Shown piece after piece: positions 32,744 through 41,738 of a DNA stretch of 53,270 nucleotides. Numbering within the stretch: the stretch's first letter is position 1; each line of letters starts with the position of its first letter. Below the pieces are notes generated by a model. That model saw only the letters and a list, made by a program, of their open reading frames with translations. It searched no databases and had not been told where the DNA came from. This stretch comes from an uncultured Oscillospiraceae bacterium (GTDB lineage Bacteria > Bacillota > Clostridia > Oscillospirales > Oscillospiraceae): positions 1 to 53,270 of the forward strand of contig CAKUJN010000002.1 of the NCBI GenBank assembly GCA_934661735.1, written 5' to 3'. The position numbers and the translations under genes were made by a program.

Positions 32744-33628
32744 ATGGGCGTTTTCAGGCAATGGCTGCACTATGTGCTGTCCGGCATTTCCGCCGGAGGA
32801 CAGTACGCGCTGATTGCAGTCGGCTATACCATGGTTTACGGCATTCTGCGGCTGATTAACTTCGCACACGGCGATATTTTCATGGTCGCAGGTCTTGTCA
32901 TGGTTTATCTTTCATCATCCATGCCGCTTTATGTGTCCATCCCCGCCGTCATTCTGCTGACGGTGCTGCTGGGCTTTCTGGTGGAGCGCTGCGCGTATAA
33001 GCCGCTCCGGCAGGCGCCCAGAATGTCCGTCATGATCTCGGCCATCGGCGTGAGCTATCTGCTTCAGAATCTGGCGTACTACGTCACCGGCGGCGTGCCG
33101 AAGCAGTATCCCGAGCTGCCGTGGATTTCCGATCCGATCACCATCCTCGGCGCGTCGACAAAGCGCGTGACGGTGCTGGCGCCGGTGCTGACGCTGGCGC
33201 TGGTCGTGGGGCTGGTTGTGCTGATCCGGCGCACCAAGATCGGCATGGCCATGCGCGCGGCCTCGAAGGATTTTGAGACGGCGCAGCTGATGGGCATCCG
33301 CATCAACTCGGTCATTTCGTTTACGTTTGTCATCGGCTCGGCGCTGGCGGCTGTCGCATCGCTGCTGTTTTTCTCCAACTATACCACCATCGCCCCGTCC
33401 TCCGGCGCAGTACCCGGACTCAAGGCGTTTGTCGCAGCCGTTTTCGGCGGAATCGGCTCGATTCCGGGCGCGGTCATCGGCGCGTTTATCATCGGTATCT
33501 GCGAGAACCTGCTGAAGGGTCTGCGCCTGACGGCATTTTCCGACGCGTTCACATTTGCGCTGCTCATCGTCATTCTCGTTGTCAAGCCGACGGGCCTGTT
33601 CGGTGAGAAGCTGACGGAGAAGGTCTGA
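32744..33628 (+). CDS. livH: Branched-chain amino acid ABC transporter permease LivH
   Basis: 294 aa with about eight TM helices. GGQYALIAVGYTMVYGILRLINFAHGDIFMVAG is the classic LivH start, and the EAA-like loop AMRAASKDFETAQLMGIRINSVISFTFVIGSALAAVAS contacts the ATPases. GGIGSIPGAVIGAFIIGICE lies near the end. SD GGAGG. It forms the membrane channel with LivM. Confidence 0.95.
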   Translation: MGVFRQWLHYVLSGISAGGQYALIAVGYTMVYGILRLINFAHGDIFMVAGLVMVYLSSSMPLYVSIPAVILLTVLLGFLVERCAYKPLRQAPRMSVMISAIGVSYLLQNLAYYVTGGVPKQYPELPWISDPITILGASTKRVTVLAPVLTLALVVGLVVLIRRTKIGMAMRAASKDFETAQLMGIRINSVISFTFVIGSALAAVASLLFFSNYTTIAPSSGAVPGLKAFVAAVFGGIGSIPGAVIGAFIIGICENLLKGLRLTAFSDAFTFALLIVILVVKPTGLFGEKLTEKV

Positions 33629-33637
33629 GGTGGAATC

Positions 33638-34762
33638 ATGAAACAGAAAAAGCTTTCCATGCAGACCATTCTCACCATTGCGGCCATCGTGCTGATTTAC
33701 GTGCTGGCGTATCTGCTGGACCGGATTCCGAACGTGCCGCTGATGCTGACGACCGTGCTGCGCAAGGGTGCGATCTACTCGCTGGTCGCGGTGTCGATGA
33801 ACCTGCTCAACGGCTTTACGGGGCTGTTCTCGCTGGGTCAGGCGGGCTTCATGCTGGTCGGCGCGTATGCCTACGCCGCCATCAACATCTCGTCCGCCAT
33901 CCGCGACACGGTGTATCAGTATTATGATCCGCTGCTGAAATTCTCGCTGACCGAAGTGCTTCAGGGCGTGCTTGGCAATACCGCGGGCACGGTTGCGGGC
34001 GTGTTTGTGTCGCTGCTGTTCGCGGGACTGCTGGCCGCGCTGCTGGCGTATCTCATCGGCCTGCCGGTGCTGAAGCTGAAAAGCGACTATCTGGCCATCG
34101 CGACGCTGGGCTTTGCGGAGATTATCCGGTCGCTGTTCCAGCTGGAGGCGTTCGCACCCGTGACCAACGGCTCACAGCTGCTGCGCGGGTTCCCCTATTT
34201 CACCGACACGCTGGTGCCGTTTCTCATCGTGGGAATCTGCATCGCCGTAATCGTGCTGCTGGTCAACTCGACGTACGGCCGCGCGTTCAAGGCCATCCGC
34301 GACGATGAAATCGCCGCCGAGGCCATGGGCATCAATCTGGCGCACCACAAGCGCATGGCGTTTACCATCTCGTCGTTCTTCGCCGGAATCTCCGGCGCGC
34401 TGCTGGCCATGTACCAGACGACGGTGCAGGCAAACTCATTCAAGTCCGCAATGACATACGAAATTCTGCTGATTGTCGTCATCGGCGGCATCGGCTCGAT
34501 CTCCGGCAGCTGCATCGGCTCGTTCCTCTTTATCGCATGCTCGGAGTGGTGGCTGCGCTTCCTGGACAACGAAACGTACATCGGCGCGTTCAAGGTGCCG
34601 CTTCTGCGCACGGGCTTCCGGATGGTCGTGTTCTCGGTTGTGATCATGATCGTCGTGCTGTTCTTCCGGAAGGGCATTATGGGCGACCGCGAAATCTCGC
34701 TGGCGGGTCTGGCACGGCGATTGTCCGGCGGACGCGCGAAAGGAGGCCGGAAGGATGGCTGA
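33638..34762 (+). CDS. livM: Branched-chain amino acid ABC transporter permease LivM
   Basis: 374 aa with about ten TM helices. LLNGFTGLFSLGQAGFMLVGAYAYA, LPVLKLKSDYLAIATLGFAEIIRSLF and the loop GRAFKAIRDDEIAAEAMGINLAHHKRMAFTISSFFAGISGALLA are family signatures. It has a basic C-terminal tail. It starts 9 bp after livH and overlaps livG by 8 bases. Confidence 0.95.
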   Translation: MKQKKLSMQTILTIAAIVLIYVLAYLLDRIPNVPLMLTTVLRKGAIYSLVAVSMNLLNGFTGLFSLGQAGFMLVGAYAYAAINISSAIRDTVYQYYDPLLKFSLTEVLQGVLGNTAGTVAGVFVSLLFAGLLAALLAYLIGLPVLKLKSDYLAIATLGFAEIIRSLFQLEAFAPVTNGSQLLRGFPYFTDTLVPFLIVGICIAVIVLLVNSTYGRAFKAIRDDEIAAEAMGINLAHHKRMAFTISSFFAGISGALLAMYQTTVQANSFKSAMTYEILLIVVIGGIGSISGSCIGSFLFIACSEWWLRFLDNETYIGAFKVPLLRTGFRMVVFSVVIMIVVLFFRKGIMGDREISLAGLARRLSGGRAKGGRKDG

Positions 34763-35597
34763 GACCGTTTTACATGTGGAGAATATCACCATGCAGTTTG
34801 GCGGCGTGCTGGCCGTGAACGATCTGTCCATGGACATCCGCGAGGGTGAAATCGTCGCGCTGATCGGCCCGAACGGCGCGGGAAAGACAACCGCGTTCAA
34901 CTGCATCACCGGCGTCTATGAGCCGACGAACGGCAGAGTGGACTTCTGCGGCGAAACGATTGTGGAAAACTACCCGCACGGCCGGATGAAAAAAAACTAC
35001 GCTGGAGAAAACGGCGGGCTCTACCGGCGGAGAATTTCGCATACGCCGGATTATATCACAGGGCTTGGCATCGCGCGGACGTTCCAGAACATCCGACTGT
35101 TCAAGTCGATGACGGTATTTGAAAACGTGCTGACGGCCATGCACCTGCGGCGCAGCAGCAACGTCTTTTCCGCAACGTTCCGGCTGAACGCCGCCGAGGA
35201 GCGCGCGCAGCGCGAACGGGCGATGGAGCTTCTGAAAATTGTCGGACTGGACGCGGAATGTGACGAGCTGGCGACCTCCCTCCCCTATGGCAGGCAGCGC
35301 AGGCTGGAAATTGCGCGCGCGCTGGCAACCGAGCCGAAGCTTCTGCTTCTGGACGAGCCGGCCGCGGGCATGAACCCGCAGGAGACGGCGGAGCTGACCG
35401 CGTTTATCCGCGAAATCCGCGAGCAGTTCGGGCTGACGATCTTTCTGATCGAACACCACATGAATCTGGTCATGGATATCTCCGACCGCATCTATGTCAT
35501 CGATTTCGGCAGACAGATTGCGCACGGCGTTCCGGCAGAAATCCAAAGCAATCCGCGCGTCATTGACGCGTATCTGGGGGTGGACGACGATGAATAA
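34755..35597 (+). CDS. livG: Branched-chain amino acid ABC transporter ATPase LivG
   Basis: 280 aa. Walker A GPNGAGKT (about 38-45), the LivG-type insert with GLGIARTFQNIRLFKSMTVFENVL, signature region LPYGRQRRLEIARAL (in place of LSGGQ, common in LivG), Walker B LLLLDEP and switch His IEHH. It powers uptake together with LivF. It overlaps both livM and livF by 8 bases, showing tight coupling. Confidence 0.95.
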   Translation: MAETVLHVENITMQFGGVLAVNDLSMDIREGEIVALIGPNGAGKTTAFNCITGVYEPTNGRVDFCGETIVENYPHGRMKKNYAGENGGLYRRRISHTPDYITGLGIARTFQNIRLFKSMTVFENVLTAMHLRRSSNVFSATFRLNAAEERAQRERAMELLKIVGLDAECDELATSLPYGRQRRLEIARALATEPKLLLLDEPAAGMNPQETAELTAFIREIREQFGLTIFLIEHHMNLVMDISDRIYVIDFGRQIAHGVPAEIQSNPRVIDAYLGVDDDE

Positions 35598-36312
35598 TCC
35601 CGTGAATCTGCTGGAAATCCGCGATCTGGTCGTCTCCTACGGCGGCATTGAGGCCGTCAAGGGCATCGATCTGGACGTGCCGAAGGGCAAAATCGTCACG
35701 CTGATCGGCTCGAACGGCGCGGGCAAGTCCACAACGCTGAAAACCATCGCGGGACTGGTCCGGCCCGTCCGCGGCTCGATTGAATTTGACGGAGGCGGGC
35801 TGGTCGGCAAATCGTCGGACTTTATCGTCTCGCGCGGCGTAACGCTGGTCCCCGAGGGGCGGCGCGTGTTCTCCAATCTGACGGTGGAGGAAAATCTGCG
35901 CGTCGGCGCGTATCTGCGCAAGGACAACATCCGGCCCGATCTGGAGCGCGTATACGACCTGTTCCCGCGGCTGAAGGAGCGCGCGTGGCAGCAGGCAGGC
36001 ACGCTTTCGGGCGGAGAGCAGCAGATGCTGGCCGTCGGGCGGGCGCTGATGGCAAAGCCGCAGCTGATTATGATGGACGAGCCGTCGCTGGGCCTTGCGC
36101 CGTTGGTCGTCCGCGGGATTTTTGACATCATCCGCGAAATCAACCGTCAGGGCATTACCGTCCTGCTGATTGAGCAGAACGCCAACATGGCGCTGAAAAT
36201 CGCAGATATGGCGTATGTCATGCAGACCGGCAGCATTCTGATGCAGGGCAGCGGCAGCGAGCTTCTGGAAAACGATGAGGTCAGGGCCGCGTACCTTGGC
36301 ACGGCGAAGTGA
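35590..36312 (+). CDS. livF: Branched-chain amino acid ABC transporter ATPase LivF
   Basis: 240 aa. VVSYGGIEAVKGIDLDVPKGKIVTLIG, Walker A GSNGAGKST, VPEGRRVFSNLTVEENL (LivF hallmark), signature LSGGEQQMLAVGRAL, Walker B LIMMDEPSLGLAPL and IEQNA. It is the last gene of the operon. The start is ATG 35590 inside the livG end; an in-frame upstream extension is only overlap. Confidence 0.95.
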   Translation: MNNPVNLLEIRDLVVSYGGIEAVKGIDLDVPKGKIVTLIGSNGAGKSTTLKTIAGLVRPVRGSIEFDGGGLVGKSSDFIVSRGVTLVPEGRRVFSNLTVEENLRVGAYLRKDNIRPDLERVYDLFPRLKERAWQQAGTLSGGEQQMLAVGRALMAKPQLIMMDEPSLGLAPLVVRGIFDIIREINRQGITVLLIEQNANMALKIADMAYVMQTGSILMQGSGSELLENDEVRAAYLGTAK

Positions 36313-36336
36313 CGCGTTCGTTGAAAAATGGATCGG

Positions 36337-36366
36337 AAAAGCGCCCTCCGGCTGGAGGGCGCTTTT
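36337..36366 (+). terminator. Terminator of the liv operon
   Basis: A perfect 13-bp stem (36337-36349 with 36354-36366) with A4/T4 ends, 24 bp after livF. Confidence 0.9.
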
Positions 36367-36384
36367 GCCGCCGGAGGCGGCAGG

Positions 36385-36417
36385 AAAGGGGCTGGACGGA
36401 TGTCCGGCCCCTTTGTC
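36385..36417 (+). terminator. Second stem-loop after livF
   Basis: A 13-bp stem with one G-U pair (36385-36397 with 36402-36414) and a short TTTGT. Confidence 0.65.
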
Positions 36418-36490
36418 CGTTTTCACCGGACTACCCGCTTTTGCGGTTACACCGCGCCTGTTGCTTCGCAGACGATTTTGCACAGCACTC

Positions 36491-36555
36491 TGTAGGGGCC
36501 GATGGCGAGCACAGCCGTCAGCGACGAAGGAGCGCTACGGATGCGGCCTACCCCT
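36491..36555. repeat. TGTAGGGGCCGATGG element, copy 2 (loop in opposite orientation)
   Basis: It has the same left arm as at 16822, then AGCCGTCAGCGACGAAGGAG and CGCTACGGATGCG, the reverse complement of the loop in copy 1. The right arm is degraded (CACATCGGCCCG near 36564-36576). It lies in a 968-bp convergent junction (36313-37280) without credible genes. Confidence 0.75.
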
Positions 36556-36636
36556 TGCAGGTGCACATCGGCCCGTCTGTCCGGTTTCACCGAACTACCG
36601 TTGAATGCGGTGACACCGCAGCCGTGCCTTCGGCGA

Positions 36637-36668
36637 CCCACTTTTTCTGTCTTGCCAGAAAAAGTGGG
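36637..36668. repeat. Covarying hairpin module (TCTTGC loop), copy B
   Basis: A perfect 13-bp stem (36637-36649 with 36656-36668), loop TCTTGC, followed by CAAAAAGAGGCGC as in copy A at 16648. Another relative lies at 37147-37178 (loop GCGCAA) and a decayed one at 17143-17170. Confidence 0.75.
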
Positions 36669-36916
36669 CAAAAAGAGGCGCTGAATACGGATCGGATTGT
36701 ACCGCAAGCCACAGAATGAGCCCGTTGAAAAACATTGCGGCCAGCACACGAGACTCTTTCTACAAAGTTACACTACAGCGCCGCCTGCGTGGAGGCAACG
36801 CTCCCATCGAGAATCGTTGCCGCGCATGGAGATGGTAAAACACGCTGCCGTGGAAATGGCAGGCCATCTACGTATGCGCCGATGGTGCACAGTATTCGCG
36901 TTCTATTGTACATATT

Positions 36917-36948
36917 TGTAGGGGCCGATGCCTACATCGGCCCCTACA
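36917..36948. repeat. TGTAGGGGCCGATG minimal inverted repeat, copy 3
   Basis: A perfect 14-bp stem (36917-36930 with 36935-36948) with only a 4-nt loop, i.e. the same arms without the long loop. Confidence 0.8.
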
Positions 36949-37185
36949 AGGTGCAGTGCATGAACGCGATTGGCCGAGTATTCCGGAAATGAGCAGAACC
37001 GAAATTGATGCAGTCTGCCCGTAACTGCGTGTAGTACATTTGTCGGAAGCGAAAGCTTCGGGAAAATAGCAATCCTGCGCCCGAATAGGGCGTCAAATAA
37101 AATCGCGCGCGTCAGCGCGCAATATATCGCGTCTCCAAGCGCATCTTTTTGCCTACTTTTTCTGGCGCAACAGAAAAAGGAGGCC
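36935..37185. repeat. About 250-bp dispersed intergenic repeat, copy 2
   Basis: It shares ordered blocks with 16929-17170 in the same orientation: CCCCTACAAGGTGCAGTG, GTATTCCGGAAATGAG, ACCGAAATTGATGCAGTCTG, GCGCCCGAATAGGGCG and the final CTTTTTGCCTACTTTTTCTGG. The second copy has an added CGCGCGCGTCAGCGCGC palindrome near 37106. Confidence 0.75.
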
Positions 37186-37240
37186 CGCGGAGCGACAGTT
37201 GCGGCGATGCCGCATTTAAGGAAAGTTCCGGTGAAAACGG

Positions 37241-37272
37241 AAAAGGCCCGTCCGGCGGATGCCGGACAGGCC
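37241..37272 (-). terminator. Terminator of the ECF sigma operon
   Basis: On the minus strand a 12-bp stem with one G-U pair (37272-37261 with 37256-37245) and U4, 8 bases after the anti-sigma gene. Confidence 0.85.
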
Positions 37273-37280
37273 CTGTATGG

Positions 37281-38315
37281 TTATCCAACGTCTCCCTGCA
37301 CGGGCGCGAAGATTGCGTTTGCCATATCGGTCAGCAGCTGTTCGCCTGCGCCGGAATCGACGCTCAGGCTGTAGGCAAGGCCAGGCGCGACGTCCAGCCA
37401 CAGAATCTTACCTGCGCCGCCCTCGTCAAACGAAAGCTCGGCATCACAGTAGGAAACCTGCGCGACTGCATGCGCGTTGAACGTCTGCTCCATGCCGGAG
37501 ATATCGATGATCGACACCTCGCCGGTGGCGGCGGTGCGGTAGACCCACTGCGCACCGTCCATGGTAAACGTCGTTTCCGCGATGGTCATGCCGTTATACT
37601 CGAACGCGTTGACCATGACATTCTGCGCACCCTCGGGCGCAGTCGCCAGACTGTGGCCCAGATCCATCGCGGCCTGCTGCGCCTGCGCAAGCACCGTCTG
37701 CGCGTCCGTCTCGCCGCTGAGCGAGTACTGTGTGTCCGTCTCCGGCAGATACCACGCCGCAACGGCGTAGTCGTCGTTCGTGCGCAGCGTCAGCTCCATG
37801 CCGTCCGCCGTCCACGAAAGCGTCTGCGTCCAGTCCATGTAAAGGCCGGAAAGGTCCGCGCCCTGCGCGCCCTTCAGCGCGCGGCAGGTATAGCTCCTGC
37901 CATCCACGGTGTAGTCCGCCTGTGCCATCCGCACGGCGGCGTCCGCCGCGTTCTCGGCGTCGCCGGACGCGATGCTGGTATAGGCCACATCCTGCGCCTC
38001 GGCCGGAACGGGAAGCGCATAGCCCATCGCCGCGATGGACTCGGCCGTCTCCTCCTGAAGCGGATTGGGAATCTGCGCTGCTTTTGCGCTTCCCTCCACG
38101 GACTGCGTATCCACCGGCAAATCAGCAGTCGTCTGCGGCTGCGCGGCATTCCACGGCTGCCATACAACGGCCGCGGCGGCAATCACCACGCACAGGCACG
38201 CGGCCAGCGCCAGCGGCGCACGGGAATGCGCCTGCCGTCTGAGCGGCTCCTGCGCCTCCTCCAGAAGCCGCGGGTCGGCGGCGTGCTGAAATTTATCAAA
38301 ATGCTCCTGCTTCAT
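37281..38315 (-). CDS. Membrane anti-sigma factor-like protein
   Basis: 344 aa. A cytoplasmic N-terminus (1-33, MKQEHFDKFQHAADPRLLEEA) is followed by one TM helix (about 34-52, LALAACLCVVIAAAAVVW). The remaining 290 residues are extracytoplasmic and Thr/Ala/Gln-rich, with strands such as YTCRALKGAQGADLSGLYMDWTQTLSWTADG. Its ATG overlaps the ECF sigma stop by 4 bases, the standard arrangement of sigma/anti-sigma pairs. I see no zinc-binding anti-sigma motif. The external domain may sense an envelope signal; this is inferred from topology and context. Confidence 0.75.
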   Translation of the reverse strand: MKQEHFDKFQHAADPRLLEEAQEPLRRQAHSRAPLALAACLCVVIAAAAVVWQPWNAAQPQTTADLPVDTQSVEGSAKAAQIPNPLQEETAESIAAMGYALPVPAEAQDVAYTSIASGDAENAADAAVRMAQADYTVDGRSYTCRALKGAQGADLSGLYMDWTQTLSWTADGMELTLRTNDDYAVAAWYLPETDTQYSLSGETDAQTVLAQAQQAAMDLGHSLATAPEGAQNVMVNAFEYNGMTIAETTFTMDGAQWVYRTAATGEVSIIDISGMEQTFNAHAVAQVSYCDAELSFDEGGAGKILWLDVAPGLAYSLSVDSGAGEQLLTDMANAIFAPVQGDVG

Positions 38316-38869
38316 ATTGAAATTCCTTCCTTCTGCATGCTTGCGCGCAGCTTCGCGCGCGTGCGGAACAGCGACGAACGTACCTTTTCCTCGCTGGCAT
38401 TCATGCTCTGCGCAATTTCCCGCGTGCTTTCGCCGTACCAGTAGCGGCGCACGAACATGACGCGGTTTTCCCTTGTCTGCGTCATCAGGAATTCGCGGAG
38501 AAAGCCGCGCAGCTCCTCCTGATCGAGAATGCGCTGCGCCTCGTCCTCGCCGCAGAGGCTCGGCTCCAGCTCTTCAAAGGACTCGGCAAGCGCAGTTCTG
38601 CGCTTGTCCGCGCTGTTGTAGACGGCGCGGTCCAGAGCCAGATTGCGCACAATCCGCGCCAGATACGCGCGCAGAGAATTCGGACGCTCCGGCGGAATGG
38701 CGTTCCAGACGCGAATCCATGCGTCGCTGACGCACTCGTCCACGTCGCGCTCATCCGGCAGGACGCGCCGCGCGACGCTCCTGCACAGGCCGCCGTATTT
38801 CTGCTCGGATTCGGCGATTGCGCCCTCTCTCCGGTCGAAATAGAGCTGAATGATCTGTTCGTCGTTCAT
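38312..38869 (-). CDS. ECF-type RNA polymerase sigma factor
   Basis: 185 aa from ATG 38869 (SD GGAGA). Region 2 is RVLPDERDVDECVSDAWIRVWNAIPPERPNSLRAYLARIVRNLALDR; region 4 is RENRVMFVRRYWYGESTREIAQSMNASEEKVRSSLFRTRAKLRA. It directs polymerase to stress or envelope promoters and is held by the adjacent membrane protein. An in-frame extension to 38902 (MRRRRKTGDD) lacks an SD. It is divergent from the response regulator gene; a GC palindrome at 38889-38917 lies in its leader. Confidence 0.9.
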   Translation of the reverse strand: MNDEQIIQLYFDRREGAIAESEQKYGGLCRSVARRVLPDERDVDECVSDAWIRVWNAIPPERPNSLRAYLARIVRNLALDRAVYNSADKRRTALAESFEELEPSLCGEDEAQRILDQEELRGFLREFLMTQTRENRVMFVRRYWYGESTREIAQSMNASEEKVRSSLFRTRAKLRASMQKEGISI

Positions 38870-39039
38870 AATGTCGTCTCCTGTTTTGCGGCGGCGCCGC
38901 ACCTGCGCGGCGCCGCCATGCCATACATATATATCATGCAGCGATCTCTGCTTCCATCTATTAAGACGGAGAAGCCGGCGCGCACGTTGCGTCCGGCAGG
39001 GAGAAATTTTCCGGATGCGTGGCGCAGCGCGCGCCGGTG

Positions 39040-39048
39040 TGCTATAAT
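39040..39048 (+). promoter_or_regulatory. Extended -10 promoter for the two-component genes
   Basis: TGCTATAAT at 39040-39048 is a perfect extended -10; the -35 is poor. It lies 64 bp before the response regulator ATG. Confidence 0.6.
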
Positions 39049-39111
39049 TGCGTCAACTGAGGCTTATTTTATCACAGAAATTCCATTTTTACAAAATGAA
39101 AGGAGCCTGCG

Positions 39112-39783
39112 ATGTTCCGTATTTTGATTGCCGAGGACGACCGAGAGCTGAATCTGCTGTTCCAGCGCGTACTGACGCGCAACGGCTATGTCGCCGTCGG
39201 CGTGGCGAACGGCCGCGAGGCGCTGCGCGCGCTGGACGAGGGCTATTTTGATCTGATCATCTCCGACATCATGATGCCGCAGATGGACGGCTATGAGCTG
39301 GTGCGCTCGCTGCGCGAGGCCGGAACGGAGATTCCGGTCATGATGATCACGGCTAAGGACGCGTTTGACGACATGCGGCAGGGCTTTTTGTCCGGCACGG
39401 ACGACTATATGGTCAAGCCCGTCAACGTCAACGAGATGGTCCTGCGTGTGGGCGCGCTGCTCCGCCGCGCGCAGATGACAAGCGAGCGCCGTCAGGTCAT
39501 CGGCGGGACCGTGCTGGACTGCGACCTGTTTACCGTCACCTGCGGCGGCGAAAGCGTTGTGCTGCCGCAGAAGGAGTTCATGCTGCTGTACAAGATGGTC
39601 TGCTTCCCTGGAAAAATTTTCACCCGTCAGCAGCTGATGGACGAGATCTGGGGCTATGACTCCGAGACCAGCAGCCATACCGTGGACGTGCACATCGGCC
39701 GTCTGCGTGAGCGCTTCCGCGACAATCCGGATTTTCGGATCGTCACCATGCGCGGCGTCGGATACAAGGTGGTGCGGACATGA
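39112..39783 (+). CDS. OmpR/PhoB-family response regulator
   Basis: 223 aa. The receiver domain has AEDD (acidic pocket), the phosphorylated Asp in DLIISDIMMP (about Asp52), MMITAKD (Thr) and MVKPVN (Lys). The C-terminal winged helix has LPQKEFMLLYKMVCFPGKIFTRQQLMDEIWGYD...HTVDVHIGRLRERF and RGVGYKVV. It controls transcription after phosphorylation by the next gene's product. SD AAAGGAG. It overlaps the kinase gene by 4 bases. Confidence 0.95.
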   Translation: MFRILIAEDDRELNLLFQRVLTRNGYVAVGVANGREALRALDEGYFDLIISDIMMPQMDGYELVRSLREAGTEIPVMMITAKDAFDDMRQGFLSGTDDYMVKPVNVNEMVLRVGALLRRAQMTSERRQVIGGTVLDCDLFTVTCGGESVVLPQKEFMLLYKMVCFPGKIFTRQQLMDEIWGYDSETSSHTVDVHIGRLRERFRDNPDFRIVTMRGVGYKVVRT

Positions 39784-40817
39784 AGCAGAGACTGCACGCG
39801 AAAATGAATCTTCAGTTCCGCTTTTTCATCCTGTGCCTGCTGGAATTCGTCGCCGTTGCGGTTCTGGCGGAGATTGGCGGATGGATGCTCCGGCGGTGGC
39901 TGGGCGTCACGCCGGAGATACCGGCGTTTGTCTGGGCAATTCTGTTCAGCGTTGTGCTGGGCAGCGCAATTGCGCGGTACGCGTCGCACACCTTTTTTGC
40001 GCCGATCACGCGCCTTTGCCGCGCGATGAAGGAGGTTGCGGGCGGAGATTTCCACGTTGAAATGCAGACTGACAGCAAAATTGACGAGCTGCGCGAGCTG
40101 TACGACAATTTCAACCGCATGGTGCGGGAGCTTAACTCGACGGAAACGCTTCAGACCGATTTTATTTCCAGCGTATCGCACGAATTCAAGACGCCCATCA
40201 ACGCCATCGAGGGCTACGCCGCACTTTTGCAGGAGCAGGATCTGACGCCGGACGAGCAGCGGCAGTATGTTGAGAAAATTCTCTTCAACACCCGCCGTCT
40301 TTCCACGCTGACGGGGAACATTCTGCTGCTGAGCAAGCTCAGCAGCCAGTCCATCCGCCCGCGCCGGACGACGTTCCGGCTGGATGAGCAGATCCGGCAG
40401 GCCGTTCTGGCGCTGGAGCAGAAATGGGAGGACAAGGAGCTGGAGCTGGACGTCGATCTGGAGCGGACGACGTTCACGGGCTATGAGGCGCTGCTGCTGC
40501 ACGTCTGGACGAATCTGATTGACAACGCGGTCAAATTTGACCCGCACGGCGGGCTGCTGCGGCTGCGGCTCTATCAGCCGGACGAGCATCTGCTGTTTAC
40601 GATCGAGGACAGCGGCCCAGGTATTGCCGCGGGCGACGAGGAGCGCATTTTCGCCAAATTCTATCAGTCCGACACCTCGCGCGAGGCGGAGGGAAACGGA
40701 CTGGGCCTTGCGCTGGTGAAGAAGATTGTCGAGCTGAACGGCGGCAGCGTCCGCGCCGAAAATCTGCCGCAGGGCGGCTGCCGCTTTACCGTCCGGCTGC
40801 CCGCAAAAGCGGAATAG
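39780..40817 (+). CDS. Sensor histidine kinase
   Basis: 345 aa. Two TM helices (about 16-36 and 42-65) with almost no external loop suggest sensing within the membrane. A HAMP domain (ITRLCRAMKEVAGGDFHVEM) is followed by the H-box SSVSHEFKTPINAIEGYAALLQ, the N-box HVWTNLIDNAVKFD, the G1 box IEDSGPGI and the G2 box GNGLGLALVKKIVELNGG. Partner of the response regulator. The small sensor region resembles bacitracin/envelope-stress kinases; the signal is unknown. Confidence 0.94.
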   Translation: MKQRLHAKMNLQFRFFILCLLEFVAVAVLAEIGGWMLRRWLGVTPEIPAFVWAILFSVVLGSAIARYASHTFFAPITRLCRAMKEVAGGDFHVEMQTDSKIDELRELYDNFNRMVRELNSTETLQTDFISSVSHEFKTPINAIEGYAALLQEQDLTPDEQRQYVEKILFNTRRLSTLTGNILLLSKLSSQSIRPRRTTFRLDEQIRQAVLALEQKWEDKELELDVDLERTTFTGYEALLLHVWTNLIDNAVKFDPHGGLLRLRLYQPDEHLLFTIEDSGPGIAAGDEERIFAKFYQSDTSREAEGNGLGLALVKKIVELNGGSVRAENLPQGGCRFTVRLPAKAE

Positions 40818-40848
40818 ACTGTAAATTCCGCCTGTCGAAAAGCCTCGC

Positions 40849-41007
40849 AGATTTCGCGCCCGCAGGCGCGAATAAATTGTAAATCAGTTTTCTCCGGCGG
40901 CGTGTACACCAGACAAAACACACTAGCGTCACGCAGCTCTTTCAAACGCGAACCCAGCAACGCGGTTCGCGTTTGAGAGCTTGTCAAAAACACTTTTTTG
41001 ACAAGCT
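40849..41007. repeat. Dispersed hairpin element, copy 2 (inverted relative to 6892)
   Basis: Read on the minus strand it repeats the order of 6892-7112: a GAGCTTGTCAAAAA inverted repeat (41007-40977), then the TCAAACGCGAACC hairpin (40976-40942), TGTTTTGTCTGGTGTACACG, CCGCCGGAGAAAA and TTCGCGCCTGCGGGCGCGAA. It lacks the 55-bp middle segment of copy 1. No gene lies in 40818-41183. Confidence 0.75.
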
Positions 41008-41008
41008 C

Positions 41009-41041
41009 AAGCGCCATGCCCGAACGGGCATGGCGCTTTTT
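41009..41041 (+). terminator. Terminator after the two-component genes
   Basis: A perfect 13-bp stem (41009-41021 with 41026-41038), a 4-nt loop, and T5 in total. Confidence 0.88.
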
Positions 41042-41183
41042 GTCGCGGATTGTCAACAATTGTTGAAGCTGAATTGAAGCGCAGTTGAAATTCTGCGGAT
41101 AAAATACTGGACAGATTGGAAAAGTAAGTATGGACGCGCCTGCGGAGCACGCGGGCGCAGAATGTACAAGGTCGGGTGATATC

Positions 41184-41738
41184 ATGCAGCTGTTCCACTG
41201 CGCCGTCTATCTGGCGGCAACCGGCGTTCTGGGCTTTGTTCTCGGGCGCGTCGTGCCGAAGAGCTGGTTCAGCGCGGAGCGCTTTCCATACCGCTGCGCG
41301 CCGTGGGAGCAGAAGCTCTGGCGCGCGCTGCGCGTAAAAAGCTGGCAGGCAAGGGTGCCGGACATGAGCCGGATTTTCCCGCGGCTGATGCCGCCGAAAA
41401 AAATGACGGCGGCGACCGTTCATGACCTGCCCCGCATGGTACAGGAGACGTGCGTGGCCGAGTGGATTCACACGCTTTTGTCGCTTACGGGGCTTTACTG
41501 CCTGCACATCTGGCGCGGCTGGGGCGGCATTGCCGTCACACTGGTCTATATTCTGTTCGGCAATCTGCCGTTCATCATCATCCAGCGCTATAACCGCCCG
41601 CGGCTGCAACGGCTGCTGGCGCGGCAGAGCGCACAGAACAAATCAAAAGGAGCGACGGGACATGAAAACGCTGATTCTGAGCTGCAACACGGGCGAGGGC
41701 CACAATTCCTGTGCCAGAGCGATTCAGGAGGCATTTGA
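41184..41738 (+). CDS. CrtO-like (glycosyl-4,4'-diaponeurosporenoate acyltransferase family) membrane acyltransferase
   Basis: 184 aa. TM at the N-terminus (LFHCAVYLAATGVLGFVLG), the RFPYRCAPWEQKLWRALRVKSWQARVPD segment, ETCVAEWIHTLLSLTG and the strongly conserved NLPFIIIQRYNRPRLQRLL, which matches the S. aureus CrtO C-terminus that I recall. CrtO attaches a fatty acid to the glucose of staphyloxanthin. No carotenoid genes are here; the downstream glycosyltransferase suggests an acylated glucolipid as product (inference). It overlaps the next gene by 77 bases. Confidence 0.8.
   Translation: MQLFHCAVYLAATGVLGFVLGRVVPKSWFSAERFPYRCAPWEQKLWRALRVKSWQARVPDMSRIFPRLMPPKKMTAATVHDLPRMVQETCVAEWIHTLLSLTGLYCLHIWRGWGGIAVTLVYILFGNLPFIIIQRYNRPRLQRLLARQSAQNKSKGATGHENADSELQHGRGPQFLCQSDSGGI

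Noticed and set aside
36313..37280. Several 60-136 codon frames in the livF/anti-sigma junction
   Set aside because: They cross inverted repeats, differ between the two repeat copies and have no SD or family resemblance.
41184..41738. Carotenoid (staphyloxanthin-type) pathway
   Set aside because: Only the CrtO-like acyltransferase is present. No CrtM, CrtN, CrtP or CrtQ homologs lie in the window.
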